Position numbers and translations under genes: made by a program. Of a stretch of DNA of 64,000 bases, positions 23,601 to 34,621 are shown one piece after another. Every line of letters starts with the position of its first letter. Position 1 is the stretch's first letter. The DNA is from Podospora pseudoanserina (taxonomy: Eukaryota; Ascomycota; Sordariomycetes; Sordariales; Podosporaceae). The DNA lies in contig NC_085923.1 of assembly GCF_035222485.1 (NCBI RefSeq), positions 558,001 through 622,000 on the forward strand, given 5' to 3'. Under the pieces are notes generated by a model. That model was not told the DNA's origin. It made no database searches and was given only the letters and a program-made list of their open reading frames with translations.

Positions 23601-25422
23601 TCATTAGTCCCAGTCAATGACATTGTGACAGTGGCCATTGACTGGATTCCAACTGTCAAGACTTGACTTGAAACGTGACTCGAGGAGATACTAGTCAAAG
23701 CAACCCATTGTAACATAAAGAACAAATAGAAGTACCACTCGTGAATGATGCACTAGGCACCTTACCTACCTAGGGAGGAATTCAGTCTGCATTTCACCAC
23801 AAAACCGACCTTGGATGCCTAGGTAGAGTGAGCCATTCGCATTCTGCAGGACACTTACTTTACCCTTGTAATGATACAGTGCAAATTCTGTGACCGAAAC
23901 TGAGAGCGGGTGGTTTAGTTGACAGCTGATATCACATCAGGCATGATATGCCCAAACGAGGAGACAAGTTATCCATAACAGCTATCGACCAACCAATGTT
24001 ACCCGGCACTTCTGGATAATGATCTCCATTCAGGGGCGATTGCAATACTGTCAGCACGGCCAACTTCCGTTTCTTCCGCCCATTCCGATAGTATTGAAGA
24101 TGGTTGGAAACGTCCAAACGCTGATGGATCCGCACAAGATCGTAAAAAGCAAGGCACGGCGACAATCCCCTAATGAGATCCAGCAAGTATTGGATGGATG
24201 CCGTGCGGAGCCGGAGTTATGGTGTTGGTACGGATTTATGATCAGCGACCCTGGCTAGCGAGGCAGTCAGGCTAACGGTTAGTAGGTAGGCATGAGAGGC
24301 ACAGTCCTGTGAGGTTCGTGTGTAACAGCTGTTGGTGGTGGCCACTGGCCAGGGAGCTGGGTAATGCTCTAACGAGAAACGGGACCATGTTGCGAGTGAG
24401 GACTCGCTAATGATTACTCTAAACTGGCCTATCCAACGAAACAGGATCATGTTAAAGACTGGGAAAGAAGAAACATGAATGGTGATGTAAGCTAAGCACA
24501 AGTGTAATAAGTCTTTTAGCAAATTCTCACCACAAGACAATAACAACGATGGATTGACTGTATTTATGAAACAATCAGTCAATGCCTGCGTAGGTAGATA
24601 GGCATATTAAAATCAAGTTCTGTGCATTTTCAAGCCCCACCCTTTGTGTCTGGTTGGGGATATTTTCGCTGGGTGAATGTCTCCACTTCACCTCTATGGG
24701 TGGTTCCCAGGGGCTCCGAAGACTTTGGTAGAAGGAATAGGCTAGTTGTTGATCATCGCTACCTTTGGTAGTCAGAAGGGCAGCTGGACTTGCACAAGGA
24801 CAGCCCCCAGCTGAGCAGCCTCTTACAATGCCTACCTATAGTAGGAACTTCTTCTACGCCGAATTGTGGAAAGGCTCTTGATCCTCGTTGAAAAACACAA
24901 ACATTGCTCTATTTGTAAACCATGGTCAATCGCCAGCAGTTTCGTAAGCTCTCTATCTGAAGTTTCATTGGATAAACAGAGATTTTTTGCTCCTGAAGAA
25001 CTTCCAACAAGCGGCGAAGGTAAGGCCTCCTTCTCCTCTTTGCATCGATCACCAGAGCATTCACCACATGAAGAACAACTATGGAAGATCATGCGAGAGA
25101 CCGTGAAGATCCATCACCAGAAGGAGGTTTGAAGAGATCAAAGTCAGAATCCTTCATCCTCTGAGGGATGCAGAGATCGGCAACGACAGCTTTGCTCCGT
25201 GACATGGTAGAGCAATCATAGATCAAAACTGTCCATAAAGAGAGGATGGAAGTCTCTCTCATCAGGTTTCTTCTCATCATCCTCAGACCCTCACAGTCGT
25301 CAGCAACACCAACCAGTCAAAACCAACTTTCAATACTTCAGTCGCCAGACAAACTACCAAGTCAGCCAACCTTACACCTCCAATACCTTTTGACACTGCT
25401 AACCTCCAGCTCAGCCGTAAAA
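23601..25422. other. Gene-poor stretch
   Basis: About 1.8 kb with no recognisable family in any frame. A first exon of the kinase-like gene could lie near 23600-23900. The right end should hold the promoter of the small secreted protein. Confidence 0.45.
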
Positions 25423-25761
25423 ATGATGTTCAACCCCACCACCATCTTCACCGCCATCCTCGGTGCCACATTCCTCGTCGCTCCGGCCATCGCCGCGCCG
25501 GCGGAGGAGGTCGCTGCCCCTCTCGCAAAGAGAGTCTGGCTCAGCAACATCGACGTCCAGGCTGCCTGCAAGGAGCAGTACACCAACGAGTACGTCGCTA
25601 TTGACAACGGCAACGGGTGCGGTGCCTGGCAGTGTGTGATCAACAACAACCGATACAGCGTCAACATGGACAGCTACTGCGTCCGCCACCACGGTGGTGA
25701 GGCCTATGCCAGCTGCGGCGGTGGCACCAAGTGGGACTGGCAGTGCCATGACCGCTCTTGA
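25423..25761 (+). CDS. Small secreted cysteine-rich protein with internal duplication
   Basis: One exon of 112 residues. The start is ATG at 25423, followed at once by a second ATG at 25426. Residues 1 to about 24 form a signal peptide (AILGATFLVAPAIAAPA). A dibasic KR near residue 40, before VWLSN, may be a Kex2-type processing site. The mature part holds six cysteines and two similar halves: IDVQAACKEQY...WQC and VNMDSYCVRHH...WQC, each with an aliphatic start, one cysteine, an Ala-rich turn, a Gly-rich loop and a closing W-x-C. Small size, signal peptide and paired cysteines suggest an effector or antimicrobial-type protein, but no function can be assigned. Confidence 0.75.
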   Translation: MMFNPTTIFTAILGATFLVAPAIAAPAEEVAAPLAKRVWLSNIDVQAACKEQYTNEYVAIDNGNGCGAWQCVINNNRYSVNMDSYCVRHHGGEAYASCGGGTKWDWQCHDRS

Positions 25762-26205
25762 GTGGTCGAGATCAGGGGTTTGAGGGGATGGGTAGAGATG
25801 ACTGAGGAGGTTGGGGGGTTCTGGTTCATTTCTCAAGTCTTTCACTTGTGTAGGAAGTTGGCCACTTCTTAGTTTTCTTTTGGAGGATCTTCTAACTCGC
25901 TCTTTACGTACACGAATCGATTGTTTGTCGACACTAACTTGTGCTGTCTCTTGACTGATACTGTAGTGTGAGAACACTCTCAGGATGAGGAATTGTGGAT
26001 AGCGCTTCCTTAATACCGATGTTCAACCCAACACAGGGGTTCGCATCACCATCAATTTTCGACGCGTCTCGTCAGCGGCCTTCTTTTGGCGTGAGGCTTG
26101 TCCTTTTTTCATCCTCACCGCTTCACACGGCGATTTAACTCTCCAAACTTCCTTATTGACCCAAAACTTCATCGAACACCTGTGTACAGATCCGGCAAAG
26201 TCACA
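25762..26205. other. Intergenic region
   Basis: About 440 bp containing the 3' end of the secreted protein gene and the former promoter of the broken gene that follows. No other feature was seen. Confidence 0.4.
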
Positions 26206-27668
26206 ATGCCCCTCAGAAGAAACGCTGTCAGCGCCGCAAAAGCGGCCCCTGCCGCCAAAAAGTCGCGCCCCTCTAACGAAGCCGAACCTGCAGCAGCAGT
26301 TGCAACGGTAGAAACCTCCAAGGCACAGCAACCCGCTGCCGCTACCACCACCAAGCCTGCACCTAAGAAGAAGGCCATCCAAGCCGATGGAGCACCCCGT
26401 CCGTCTCGGCCAATATCGCCGCTCAATACCAGGCCTTCCTCACGGATGGAAAGCAAGACCCCTTTGTCTTTGCGCTCATGTGCGACCCTCCATTCCCTAG
26501 CGGCGACAGCGATGATGAGGAGGAAGATGAAGAAGAGACCAGCAATAACAGCAAGAATAAAGATCATGGGGACAGACCGAAGTTCGATGATGGGAAGAAG
26601 TGCTACTGCACGCAGCTGTACGATGACCATCCTGGGCATCCTTATGTCTTTACCAAAGCAGCCAAGTCGATGTTTGTGGACTTGTACTCCCACTGCGAGG
26701 TCAGAGATCCGGACAATTTTGAGATGTATACCTTTAATGATCATTCGGCGTATGGCGCGTTGGAGATCCTCTAGAATCTCATTCTGGATTTGAGGAAGCC
26801 CGATAGTTGGCAGGAGAAGTGGGCTGTGTGTGAGGCTCTGGGGTGCTTTTTGAAGAACGATTCTTATGGCACGCTTGCTAGTCGGTATGTTGACCGCATT
26901 GCCGATGTTCAAGGCGATGAGGGCTAACAATGATGCTAGAATCGACGATAGTGAGGGAGCCGATGCCACTTGGGCGTCTCATGGGCCGTATGTTCTTATT
27001 CATGCTGGCCCAATTTGAGCGAGATGGTCTTCTCCCCAATAACTGCCCGGTGAAGAACCTGGGCTTCATCAAGGCCGTGTGGATGTCTATCCCCTCTGAT
27101 ATGCGTGGTTACAGTCTCTTGGCCGAGTCAAGGCCCGAGCCCCTTGGACCTGTCAAGCCGCGAGGTAAAGAAGTGGCGGCCTCACTCCTTTGACCAACAA
27201 ATACTGGCCTATGCCAGAAAGTACAACATTACCCTGAACGAACTTCCCAACCTGGGCGAACTTGTGCAGGAGATTGAAGAAGTAGAGGGCGAATTGCGTG
27301 AGCTTGTGCACAGCACATCAAAGTCCGATGTCTTTCACTATGAGAGGGAGTTGACCAGATACAAGGAGAGATATGGAAACGTTCCTCATTTTATGAGCAT
27401 CCACGGCCGTGAGCAGAAGACGAAGCCGAAGACGAATATGGGTGGTGATAATTTGGATATCACGTCTTGGACTTCGTCTGAGAGGAAGGTGGCTCACTTT
27501 GACAAGAAAGACCCGTTGGGCAAGAAGGAATTGGATATGATCAAGGAAGGGTGTGTCGTGTCAGGGTTAGACGGGTTTGCTTTTCAGGCTCTGGTATGGG
27601 GTGTTGATCTTGAACTATGTATTGCTACGTCACTTCCAGGTTGGGGGATCATGTGTCCTGCTCGGTAA
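26206..27668 (+). pseudogene. Broken copy of a fungal family of unknown function
   Basis: The ATG at 26206 opens MPLRRNAVSAAKAA with an Ala/Lys/Pro-rich head that stays open to about 26400. The family core then continues in other frames: an acidic run, a C-x-C segment (GKKCYCTQLYDDHPGHPYVF), CEVRDPDNFEMYTFNDHSAYG, LAQFERDGLLPNNCPVKNLG, and the tail ITSWTSSERKVAHFDKKDPL. The frame shifts near 26400, a TAG at 26772 follows EIL where I would expect CAG (glutamine), and at least two more frame changes occur near 26980 and 27160. One GT-AG intron (about 26885-26940) still looks usable. The CAG to TAG change is the type RIP makes. I recall related full-length proteins in Sordariomycetes but know no function. 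Confidence 0.65.
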
Positions 27669-28178
27669 CTGTATAATAGGACTGTCGAATTTTCTACATG
27701 CCGGTATCCCACCGACTGCATATTATGCTGCCGATGCCGGGTTTCTCCCATAAACACATTTCATCAAACAATACGCATGCACATTCGCTGCGGATCACGC
27801 AGCTGCCTCCTCAGGTGAGTACAATACACCCCAACTTGCTGCTGCTTTGACCAGCCCATGCCCTATGCCCTGGGACCACGCAAACAAGATCCATCCTGTT
27901 ATCACCATCTGTGGAACCAAAAGGAAATCTTACCCACAAGATAGGCTTGGTGGTATGTATCTTTAACAGTATAAAGGTTCAATTAAAGGAGTGTAAAAGA
28001 AGAAGAAAACTGAATACAAAAGGCAGACAACTAGGCTTGCAAGCCAATACAAGCCATCTCTAGCCCTTTCCATCTACCCATCTAGCTCCAAAAGACAGAG
28101 GAAACCATGCAACATGTAAATGCAAACGCTCTACCCAAAAGTGCAAAAAACAACCATCACACCCCATCACCCCCCCAT
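27669..28178. other. Intergenic region
   Basis: About 510 bp. The right part is the 3' untranslated region of the cupredoxin gene. Nothing else was seen. Confidence 0.45.
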
Positions 28179-28733
28179 CTAAAAGCCCCCCAATGGGTTA
28201 GGGTTAGGAATCCTCCACCCCCCCTGAATGCCCCCCTGCACACCACTAGGCCCCTCTACCTCAGCAGCCAACTCCTTATGCGCCCTCAGCGAAAACTCCT
28301 GGCGGTCAAAATTCTGGTTGATAACCCCAGTCATACCCGACTGGCAGTGAGCGTTGTTGTTTTGAGCGCAGTAGAACCAGATCGGGCGGGTGTCCTTGAC
28401 CTCAATCTGGAACACCTCGTCGCTCTGTCCTTCGCGGACGGGGAAGAAGCCGCTGAAGAAGGAGTCGGCGTCTTTGGGCTGGCAGGGCGTGTCAAAGGAG
28501 GACTCGACGACGGAGTGGTTCAGGGGGTTGAAGTGGAATTCGACTATGGAGCCGACTTCGGCGACTACGTTGTCGGGGTCAAAGATTAGACGGCCGCCGC
28601 GGCCGGCGATGACGGTGTGAGTTGTGCGGGGGGCGGCGGAGGTTTTTGTGGGGTTGTAGGTCTTGTCTGTGGGAGCGGCGGAGACGAGGCCGAGGGCGGT
28701 GGTGAGGGTGATGAAGAGAGTTGAGGAGTGCAT
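28179..28733 (-). CDS. Secreted cupredoxin-like protein
   Basis: A single exon of 184 residues from the ATG at 28733. Residues 1-19 form a signal peptide (MHSSTLFITLTTALGLVSA). The rest is a cupredoxin fold of the fungal extracellular serine-rich type: GRLIFDPDNVVAEVGSIVEFHF, then NHSVVESSF with a candidate copper histidine, and IWFYCAQNNNAHCQSGM, which supplies the cysteine, histidine and methionine expected of a type 1 copper site. The family is secreted, often upregulated on plant tissue, and of unclear redox partner. The final 30 residues are Gly/Pro-rich. There is no GPI-type hydrophobic tail at the C-terminus. Confidence 0.85.
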   Translation of the reverse strand: MHSSTLFITLTTALGLVSAAPTDKTYNPTKTSAAPRTTHTVIAGRGGRLIFDPDNVVAEVGSIVEFHFNPLNHSVVESSFDTPCQPKDADSFFSGFFPVREGQSDEVFQIEVKDTRPIWFYCAQNNNAHCQSGMTGVINQNFDRQEFSLRAHKELAAEVEGPSGVQGGIQGGWRIPNPNPLGGF

Positions 28734-30340
28734 TTTGATGGATAGAGTAAAGACTGATGTTATCTGGAGAGGAAGAGTGGAAGCGTTTGAGTCAGATGTG
28801 TTGATGGTTGGATGGTTGGTGAAGCTGATGAAGGTGATGATGATGATGATGATGAGAAAAGGCATCAGTGAAGGCGGATTGTCCATGGTGTTATATACGC
28901 GAGATATCAAATCCATTACGGATTTCGTCGCCAACAATTCCGTGGCTATGGATAACTTGGTGATGGATTAGGAGATGGCATTGCGCGGAGGTGAGAGCAT
29001 CCGGCGGCCGCAGTGGGCACTTCTCACCGTGTGTTGTTTTTGGCATCGCACCTGTGTTCACCGCAGGCCATGTGCAAGGCTTCGGCCGGCAGTGCAGCAT
29101 TCCTCTTTCATTTTCACCAGTCGCTATAGGGCTGCAGCCGGAACCAGAGTATCGGGATTTGGACGATCCGGGATAAGCAGCCACAAAATTGCAGAACTGC
29201 GGTTCGTCGGATGTCTTGTCAGAAATAGAAGCAGGCATCGGTTGAGGCTGTGCAAACTTCCTTGTTGGCCATGGACAAATGTGCGAAGATGGCAGGACCA
29301 ACACCTCACTCATGCTGATCAGATCTGGATAGCTATATTTAAGAAATTAGATATCAATCATCTTCCTTCCTCTTGAAGCTGAATGGTTTATTTCCGGTTC
29401 GTTGCTGGACCTTTTGACACCGCAGTTGGCTGAAGACAGCTAGGCATGAAGTTGACAAACCCGCCGCGAGGATGCTTGTAGCCCGAGCGGCCGGCAAAAA
29501 GGCATCCAACAAGTGTACTTCGAGCGATGACAACGGATCGTGGTGTGTTTTACGACAAGAAGAGTACCTGGCATGAGCCTCCTGTTTACTAGCACTGGGA
29601 GAAACACGTGTAAGGGCGGCAGTCAGCCATGTCAGGTTGGATATCATAGGTGCCTACCTAACACCTACCGTGTGAGCAGAGTTGTTGAGACATATATCAA
29701 CTCTTGGATGGTCACAGGATAGTTTCTGCAGTTGGGTTCCGTGTATACTGAGAGGCTGATATCCGGATTCCTCAGAAGCTGTGTTTGATGGGCATGAAAA
29801 TGGTGTTTATGCTGAAGCAGAAAACACGGGAAGCCAACCAGTCAAAGAAAGGGGGGCTATTCGTGGAGTTGGTAACGGCTGGTTCCGATAACTGAGGAGC
29901 ATGCATTCCAGGTCACCGCCGTTTGATGACGGCGATTGCGTCCTCGAAGATAACTCGAAACACATGTCACTGATTAACTGGAGAGAAGAAGAATCGAGAA
30001 CGGATGAGCCAATGACAAGTGCGCCAACCACTGCAACAGGGCGCTAACGGAAAGTCGCTTGGATCGGAGTTTTGTTGCCCCGGGTCCGGAATTAGCCGGT
30101 GCCTGGACAAACGTCATACGGTCATGCGTCAACTTGCGCCGCCTGTATCAAAACATCATCATTTTAAACTCTGAATCATCAAAAACAAAAAGACATCGTC
30201 TTCCTGCGCCATTTTGGTGCTTTCTCATTTATTTGGTCTGTCATTGTTGTTTGGTTGGCGCCCCTATTCTATTCAGGTGGTTTGATCGAAGCCTCCATCT
30301 ACAGTGACTTGCGAGGCGTGCATGTCACGCGACTCCCAAC
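28734..30340. other. Gene-free stretch
   Basis: About 1.6 kb between divergent genes. A short GAT-rich simple repeat lies near 28835-28855, in the cupredoxin upstream region. No coding sequence could be supported. Confidence 0.5.
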
Positions 30341-32672
30341 ATGGTCTCGGAGAAGATGCCTTTCCTGGAGCCCAGCACTCCCCAGGAGCTCCCTACTACT
30401 CACCACAACCAAAATCACAAACAGCTCAATTGCCGTCGCCGGTTCCTACGCGGTTTCCTTTTCGCCTCTCTTGGTTTGACGGTCTTGCACGTCTGCTCGA
30501 GGACCACACCGGCTGTCATCACGAATCCGGTGGAGCCCGCCAAGAGCGACGTCTGCTTGACGCCGGCATGCATCCACGCTTCTTCCGAGATCTTGTACAA
30601 TTTGTCCCCAAACTTCAAGGAGCTTGACCCATGTACCGACTTTGAGGAGCTCGTCTGTGGGGGCTGGAGAGAGCGTCATGATCTCCGACCCGACCAGGGC
30701 GATGCCTTCACTGGCACCATCATGTCCGAAAACTCACAGCTCCTCCTCCGTCACATCCTCGAGGCCCCATATCCAAAGTCCTCCAAACACTCATACTTCT
30801 CCCCAATGCAGCTTGACTCGACCAGCCTTTCTGCTGATGAGGAAAACTTCAACAAACTGACCGATGCCTACAAGGCCTGTTTGGATGAACCCACTATCAA
30901 GGAGCTTGGCATTGCTCCCCTCGCCAAGATTGTCGAACAGGTCAAGCAGTCGTTCCCTGTTTCCGACAGCTCATCAGGCAACGCCCTCAGCGAAACTATC
31001 CTCCTCTTGTCCAAGTATGGAGTTTCTGGGCTCGTTTCTTCTGGCACGGGGGCTGACGATGCCGATCCGGATGTTGTTGCTGTCTCTGTCGCGCCACCCT
31101 GGAGGATCGGCCTTCCATCCAAGGAGCGTTACGACGATGATGCCCTGGTGAAGAAGTACCAGGGCGTCGTTGTTGATGTACTCTCCCAGCTCGGTCCCAA
31201 AGAGAACAAGGACGTACTCGCTGCCGTTGTCGATTTTGAGAAGAAGCTTGCTGCCGCTTCGCCATCGACCGAGGAGCGGCAGGACGTCACCGTAAGTGCC
31301 CTGCTGCTCCCAGCCCGTTCACCATACTGACTGTTGCTAGAAATACTACAATCCAATGTCGCTGAAGGACGCATCGGAACTGGCGCCAAAGATCGACCTC
31401 GATCACATCATCTCCACCCTCGCTTCCAAGAACAAGGTTGAGCGTTTGATTGTGGCTTCACCCAAGTATCTTAAGGAGCTACAGAAGATCCTCGACGAAA
31501 CCGACCCCGCCATTGTGCAAAACTATTTTGTGTGGAAGGTTGTCCAGGCTTTCTACTCGTATGTGGACTCTCCTGTAGTGAAGCCGTACAAGGGTTTCGT
31601 CAATGAGCTCGCAGGAAAGGACCCCAACTCTGCCCCCGAGCGCTGGCGCACCTGTGTCAACCACGTCGACGACGGACTTGGTTGGATCTTGTCTCGCTTC
31701 TTCGTCGAGAAGGCCTTCTCGGCGGAAGCCAAGAAGTTTGGTGACCTGATTGTCTCCGACATCAAGGACGAGTTTGTCAAGAAGCTCAAGGCTACCGAGT
31801 GGATGGACGACGACACGACCAAGAAAGCCATTGAGAAGGTCCACAATATTGTGCAAAAGATCGGCTACCCAACCAAGAGCCCCGACATCATGGATCCCGA
31901 TAACCTGGCCTCTTACTACAAAACTGTCAATATCAGCTCCGAGGCTTTCTTCTCCAATTCTCTTTCGGTCATTGCCTTTGCCGTCGCCGATGAGTGGTCA
32001 ACACTGGGCAAGCCCGTGGATCGGGATCAATGGGGCATGACGGTCCCCACGGTCAACGCCTACTACAACCCCCCTGGAAACGAGATTGTGTTCCCCGCTG
32101 GTATCATGCAGTTTCCAGTCTTTGACGTTGATGTTCCCGCCTACATCTCGTACGGTGCCTTTGGCTCCGTCGCAGGACACGAACTTTCACACGCGTTTGA
32201 CTCGACCGGCCGCCATTATGATCAGAACGGTAACTACACTGACTGGTGGTCTGACGGAACTGTCAAGGCATTTGAAGAACGTACCAAATGTTTCATCGAG
32301 CAGTACGGCAACTTCAGCATTCCCGGTCCTGACGACAAACCTCTTCACGTCAACGGTCGACTCACACTGGGCGAGAACATTGCCGATGCTGGCGGCCTCT
32401 CGGCATCTTTCCAGGCCTGGAAGCGCCGCTCCGCCCAAAAGCCCAACGCTCACCTCCCTGGCCTGGAGCATTTCACACAAAGCCAGCTTTTCTTTGTCAG
32501 TTACTCTAACTGGTGGTGCGGCAAGTCGCGTCGTGACACTGCCATTAATCGCATATATACCGATCCCCATGCGCCAAAGTGGGCGAGGATCCTGGGTACC
32601 ATGGCAAACAGCCGGGAGTTCAGGGAGAGCTTCCAGTGCATGAGCAAGAAGCCCACTTGTGAGCTTTGGTAA
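30341..32672 (+). CDS. Peptidase M13 (neprilysin/endothelin-converting enzyme type)
   Basis: Zinc metalloendopeptidase, predicted type II membrane protein with the catalytic domain outside the cytosol. Exons 30341-31291 and 31341-32672 with a 49-nt GT-AG intron in phase 0 give 760 residues, the usual family length. A short cytoplasmic N-terminus is followed by one membrane segment near residues 36-52 (FLRGFLFASLGLTVLHV). The M13_N domain begins with cysteine-rich CLTPACI and DPCTDFEELVCGGW. The catalytic part has NAYYNPPGNEIVFPAGI, the zinc motif HELSH at about residues 597-601, and ENIADAGG with the third ligand glutamate near 662. The C-terminus is CELW, the CxxW ending typical of M13 enzymes. 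Confidence 0.93.
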
Positions 32673-32822
32673 AGGAGCAAGTGCACGATAATTCCAATCA
32701 TAGTTTGTATGTATTAGTGTCACCGTTGAGCATCGCCCTATCGTAAACACGGCGTATAAAATCGTGCTGTATCATTTCTGTTTGGTCCCATGCGTGACCT
32801 CCATGGCAGCAAACAGCAGAGC

Positions 32823-33400
32823 TCAGTCCGTCGAGAACGAGATGGGCAAGCGGGTAGTTGGGTAGACACCAGCCATTGAACACATCTTCGAAAGACCCAC
32901 ATTCTCGGCGCCTTGATCTATAAGCTTCTGAATAGCTGGTGCTGTCTCCGTGGCTGGTTTGCTAAGGGCTAAATATTCACGGCTTTCCAGTAATGTGGTG
33001 AGCCCCTTGACATTGAACATGTCCTTGACTGTTATTCTGACTCCAGCTAACGGCTTCCTTGATGGTTCGAGACGTTGAAGAAACTGTAACAAAAGGCCCG
33101 TATCGACTGCTCTTGCCAACGGAGCTCGTTATGAGGCTGTCCACCATACCATGTCTAGCTAGCCAGCATCGACACATAGGAAGCCATTACCAAACACTTA
33201 CTCTCCCGCCGTTGTGGCATTCTGGCGCAAAGGTAGTGAAAATGCAGCCGCAGTGTCACTGTTGACTCTCATTACCGGACTGATTGTCTGACCGTCCAAG
33301 ACATACGGGCCAACAGTTGGGACATTTTCCGTTCCAATGAATTCCACCAGGGCAAGACTTAGGTCCATCTCCCTACCGGATTTTGTATCTCGCCGATGGT
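32823..33400 (-). pseudogene. Amidase fragment
   Basis: The minus strand reads [17 protein letters not shown] followed by [20 protein letters not shown] and LSKMCSM, the N-terminal block of the amidase signature family including the catalytic lysine of the KD motif. Upstream, near 33290-33190, VPTVGPYVLDGQTISPV resembles the usual N-terminal lead. The Ser-Ser-Lys core (GGSSGG block) and the whole remaining domain are absent, and the frame is interrupted upstream. The fragment ends just before the M13 gene's 3' flank. It is a truncated relic. Confidence 0.65.
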
Positions 33401-34621
33401 AGCAGGGTCGCTTTTCTCAGTAGACACCAACACTCCGGAGGGGGAACTCAGGGGTCATGACATCATGTAGGGTGGTGGCCAAGGCTAGTCACTGCCCGCG
33501 AAATAGAGGCCAAAAAGGCAGAGAAATTGGTTGACAAATTCATATTACAGTTGGTTGTTGTTGTTTGGTGTAAAAAGTAAACAGTAAGCCAATTCCAGCC
33601 TTTAAGAGCGATAAGGTCTGGTTCTGGTGAAACGCAGACCCTTTGTAGGTGCCCCACACATCATCCTCAGCGATCGCACGCTCTATGAAGCATTTCAAGA
33701 GCGGCAGCACCGATGTTAATATCGGGATCACGGGTGTCACAAACACCAGCCACTGGCCGTGGTATGAAACACGGAAGTCCTGCGTTTAGCCGACGGTTGA
33801 TCAGAAATGATTTTCGCTCCAGTGATCACCGGGTCTTTGGGTTTGCTCACCGAACTTTCCTTGTAGGTTACATATCACCGTTCCCCAAGCTGGAATTTCA
33901 GTGTGGCATGACACGAAATCTCGGAGGCCATTTCTCAAAAGACCGATGTCGGGTGAAATGAAGAGTGTATGAGCCGTGGTGAACCCGTTGAGACACGGGC
34001 AATGGGTGGGGGGGGGGATTGGGGCAAGAGGGGAATGTCATAGATGAGGCCTTTCACTGATCGTCCAACCGAGGACAACATTAGGCAATGCATATGCAGG
34101 TAATATGCATCCATTCTGCTGTTATGGTTTCCGCCCTGTGTCGACGCTGGCGACGAGGCTATGGCTTGAAAGCTAACGAGGTTGTTCATGTTGACTGCGG
34201 TATGCTTCCATTCCAGGTTGTTAGCTTCATCCTGTCTCAATAATGCAGGCCATATTAAGCCCAAAACACACCAGATTCAGTGGGAGTTGTGCCAGTGACG
34301 TCGGGACGTCCTTGTGGAAATGTTCTGACGGTTGAGTTGACGATGTTCAAGTTGTGCTCAATAGATGGATTGGAAAGGTGTTTGAGGAACCCCCAACAGC
34401 AACAATGTCAAAGGGACTAACGCCGGTTTTACATGGTTGGAGGCTCCACGGTGCCGAGGCATGCATCCGCATATCCGTTATCTGATGAGGGATTTGCATG
34501 CTATCAATGGGCACTGGCAACATCCATCCCACTTATAACCATGGGGTTTACTTACCTCTTCCCGGTGATTTCACCTTGTCCCAACCAAGAAGCTGTGGAC
34601 ACAGACAGCAGAAATGCCAAC
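33401..34621. other. Gene-free stretch
   Basis: About 1.2 kb without a recognisable family. A G-rich run occurs near 34008-34018. The right end is the 3' flank of the glycosyltransferase-like gene. Confidence 0.45.

Noticed and set aside
23932-24186. An 84-codon minus-strand frame
   Set aside because: It has no recognisable family, no ATG-based model with flanking exons, and its length is within chance expectation.
26169-26969. A 266-codon minus-strand frame with hydrophobic stretches
   Set aside because: It is antisense to the conserved blocks of the broken plus-strand gene and its membrane-like look comes from complementing acidic codons.
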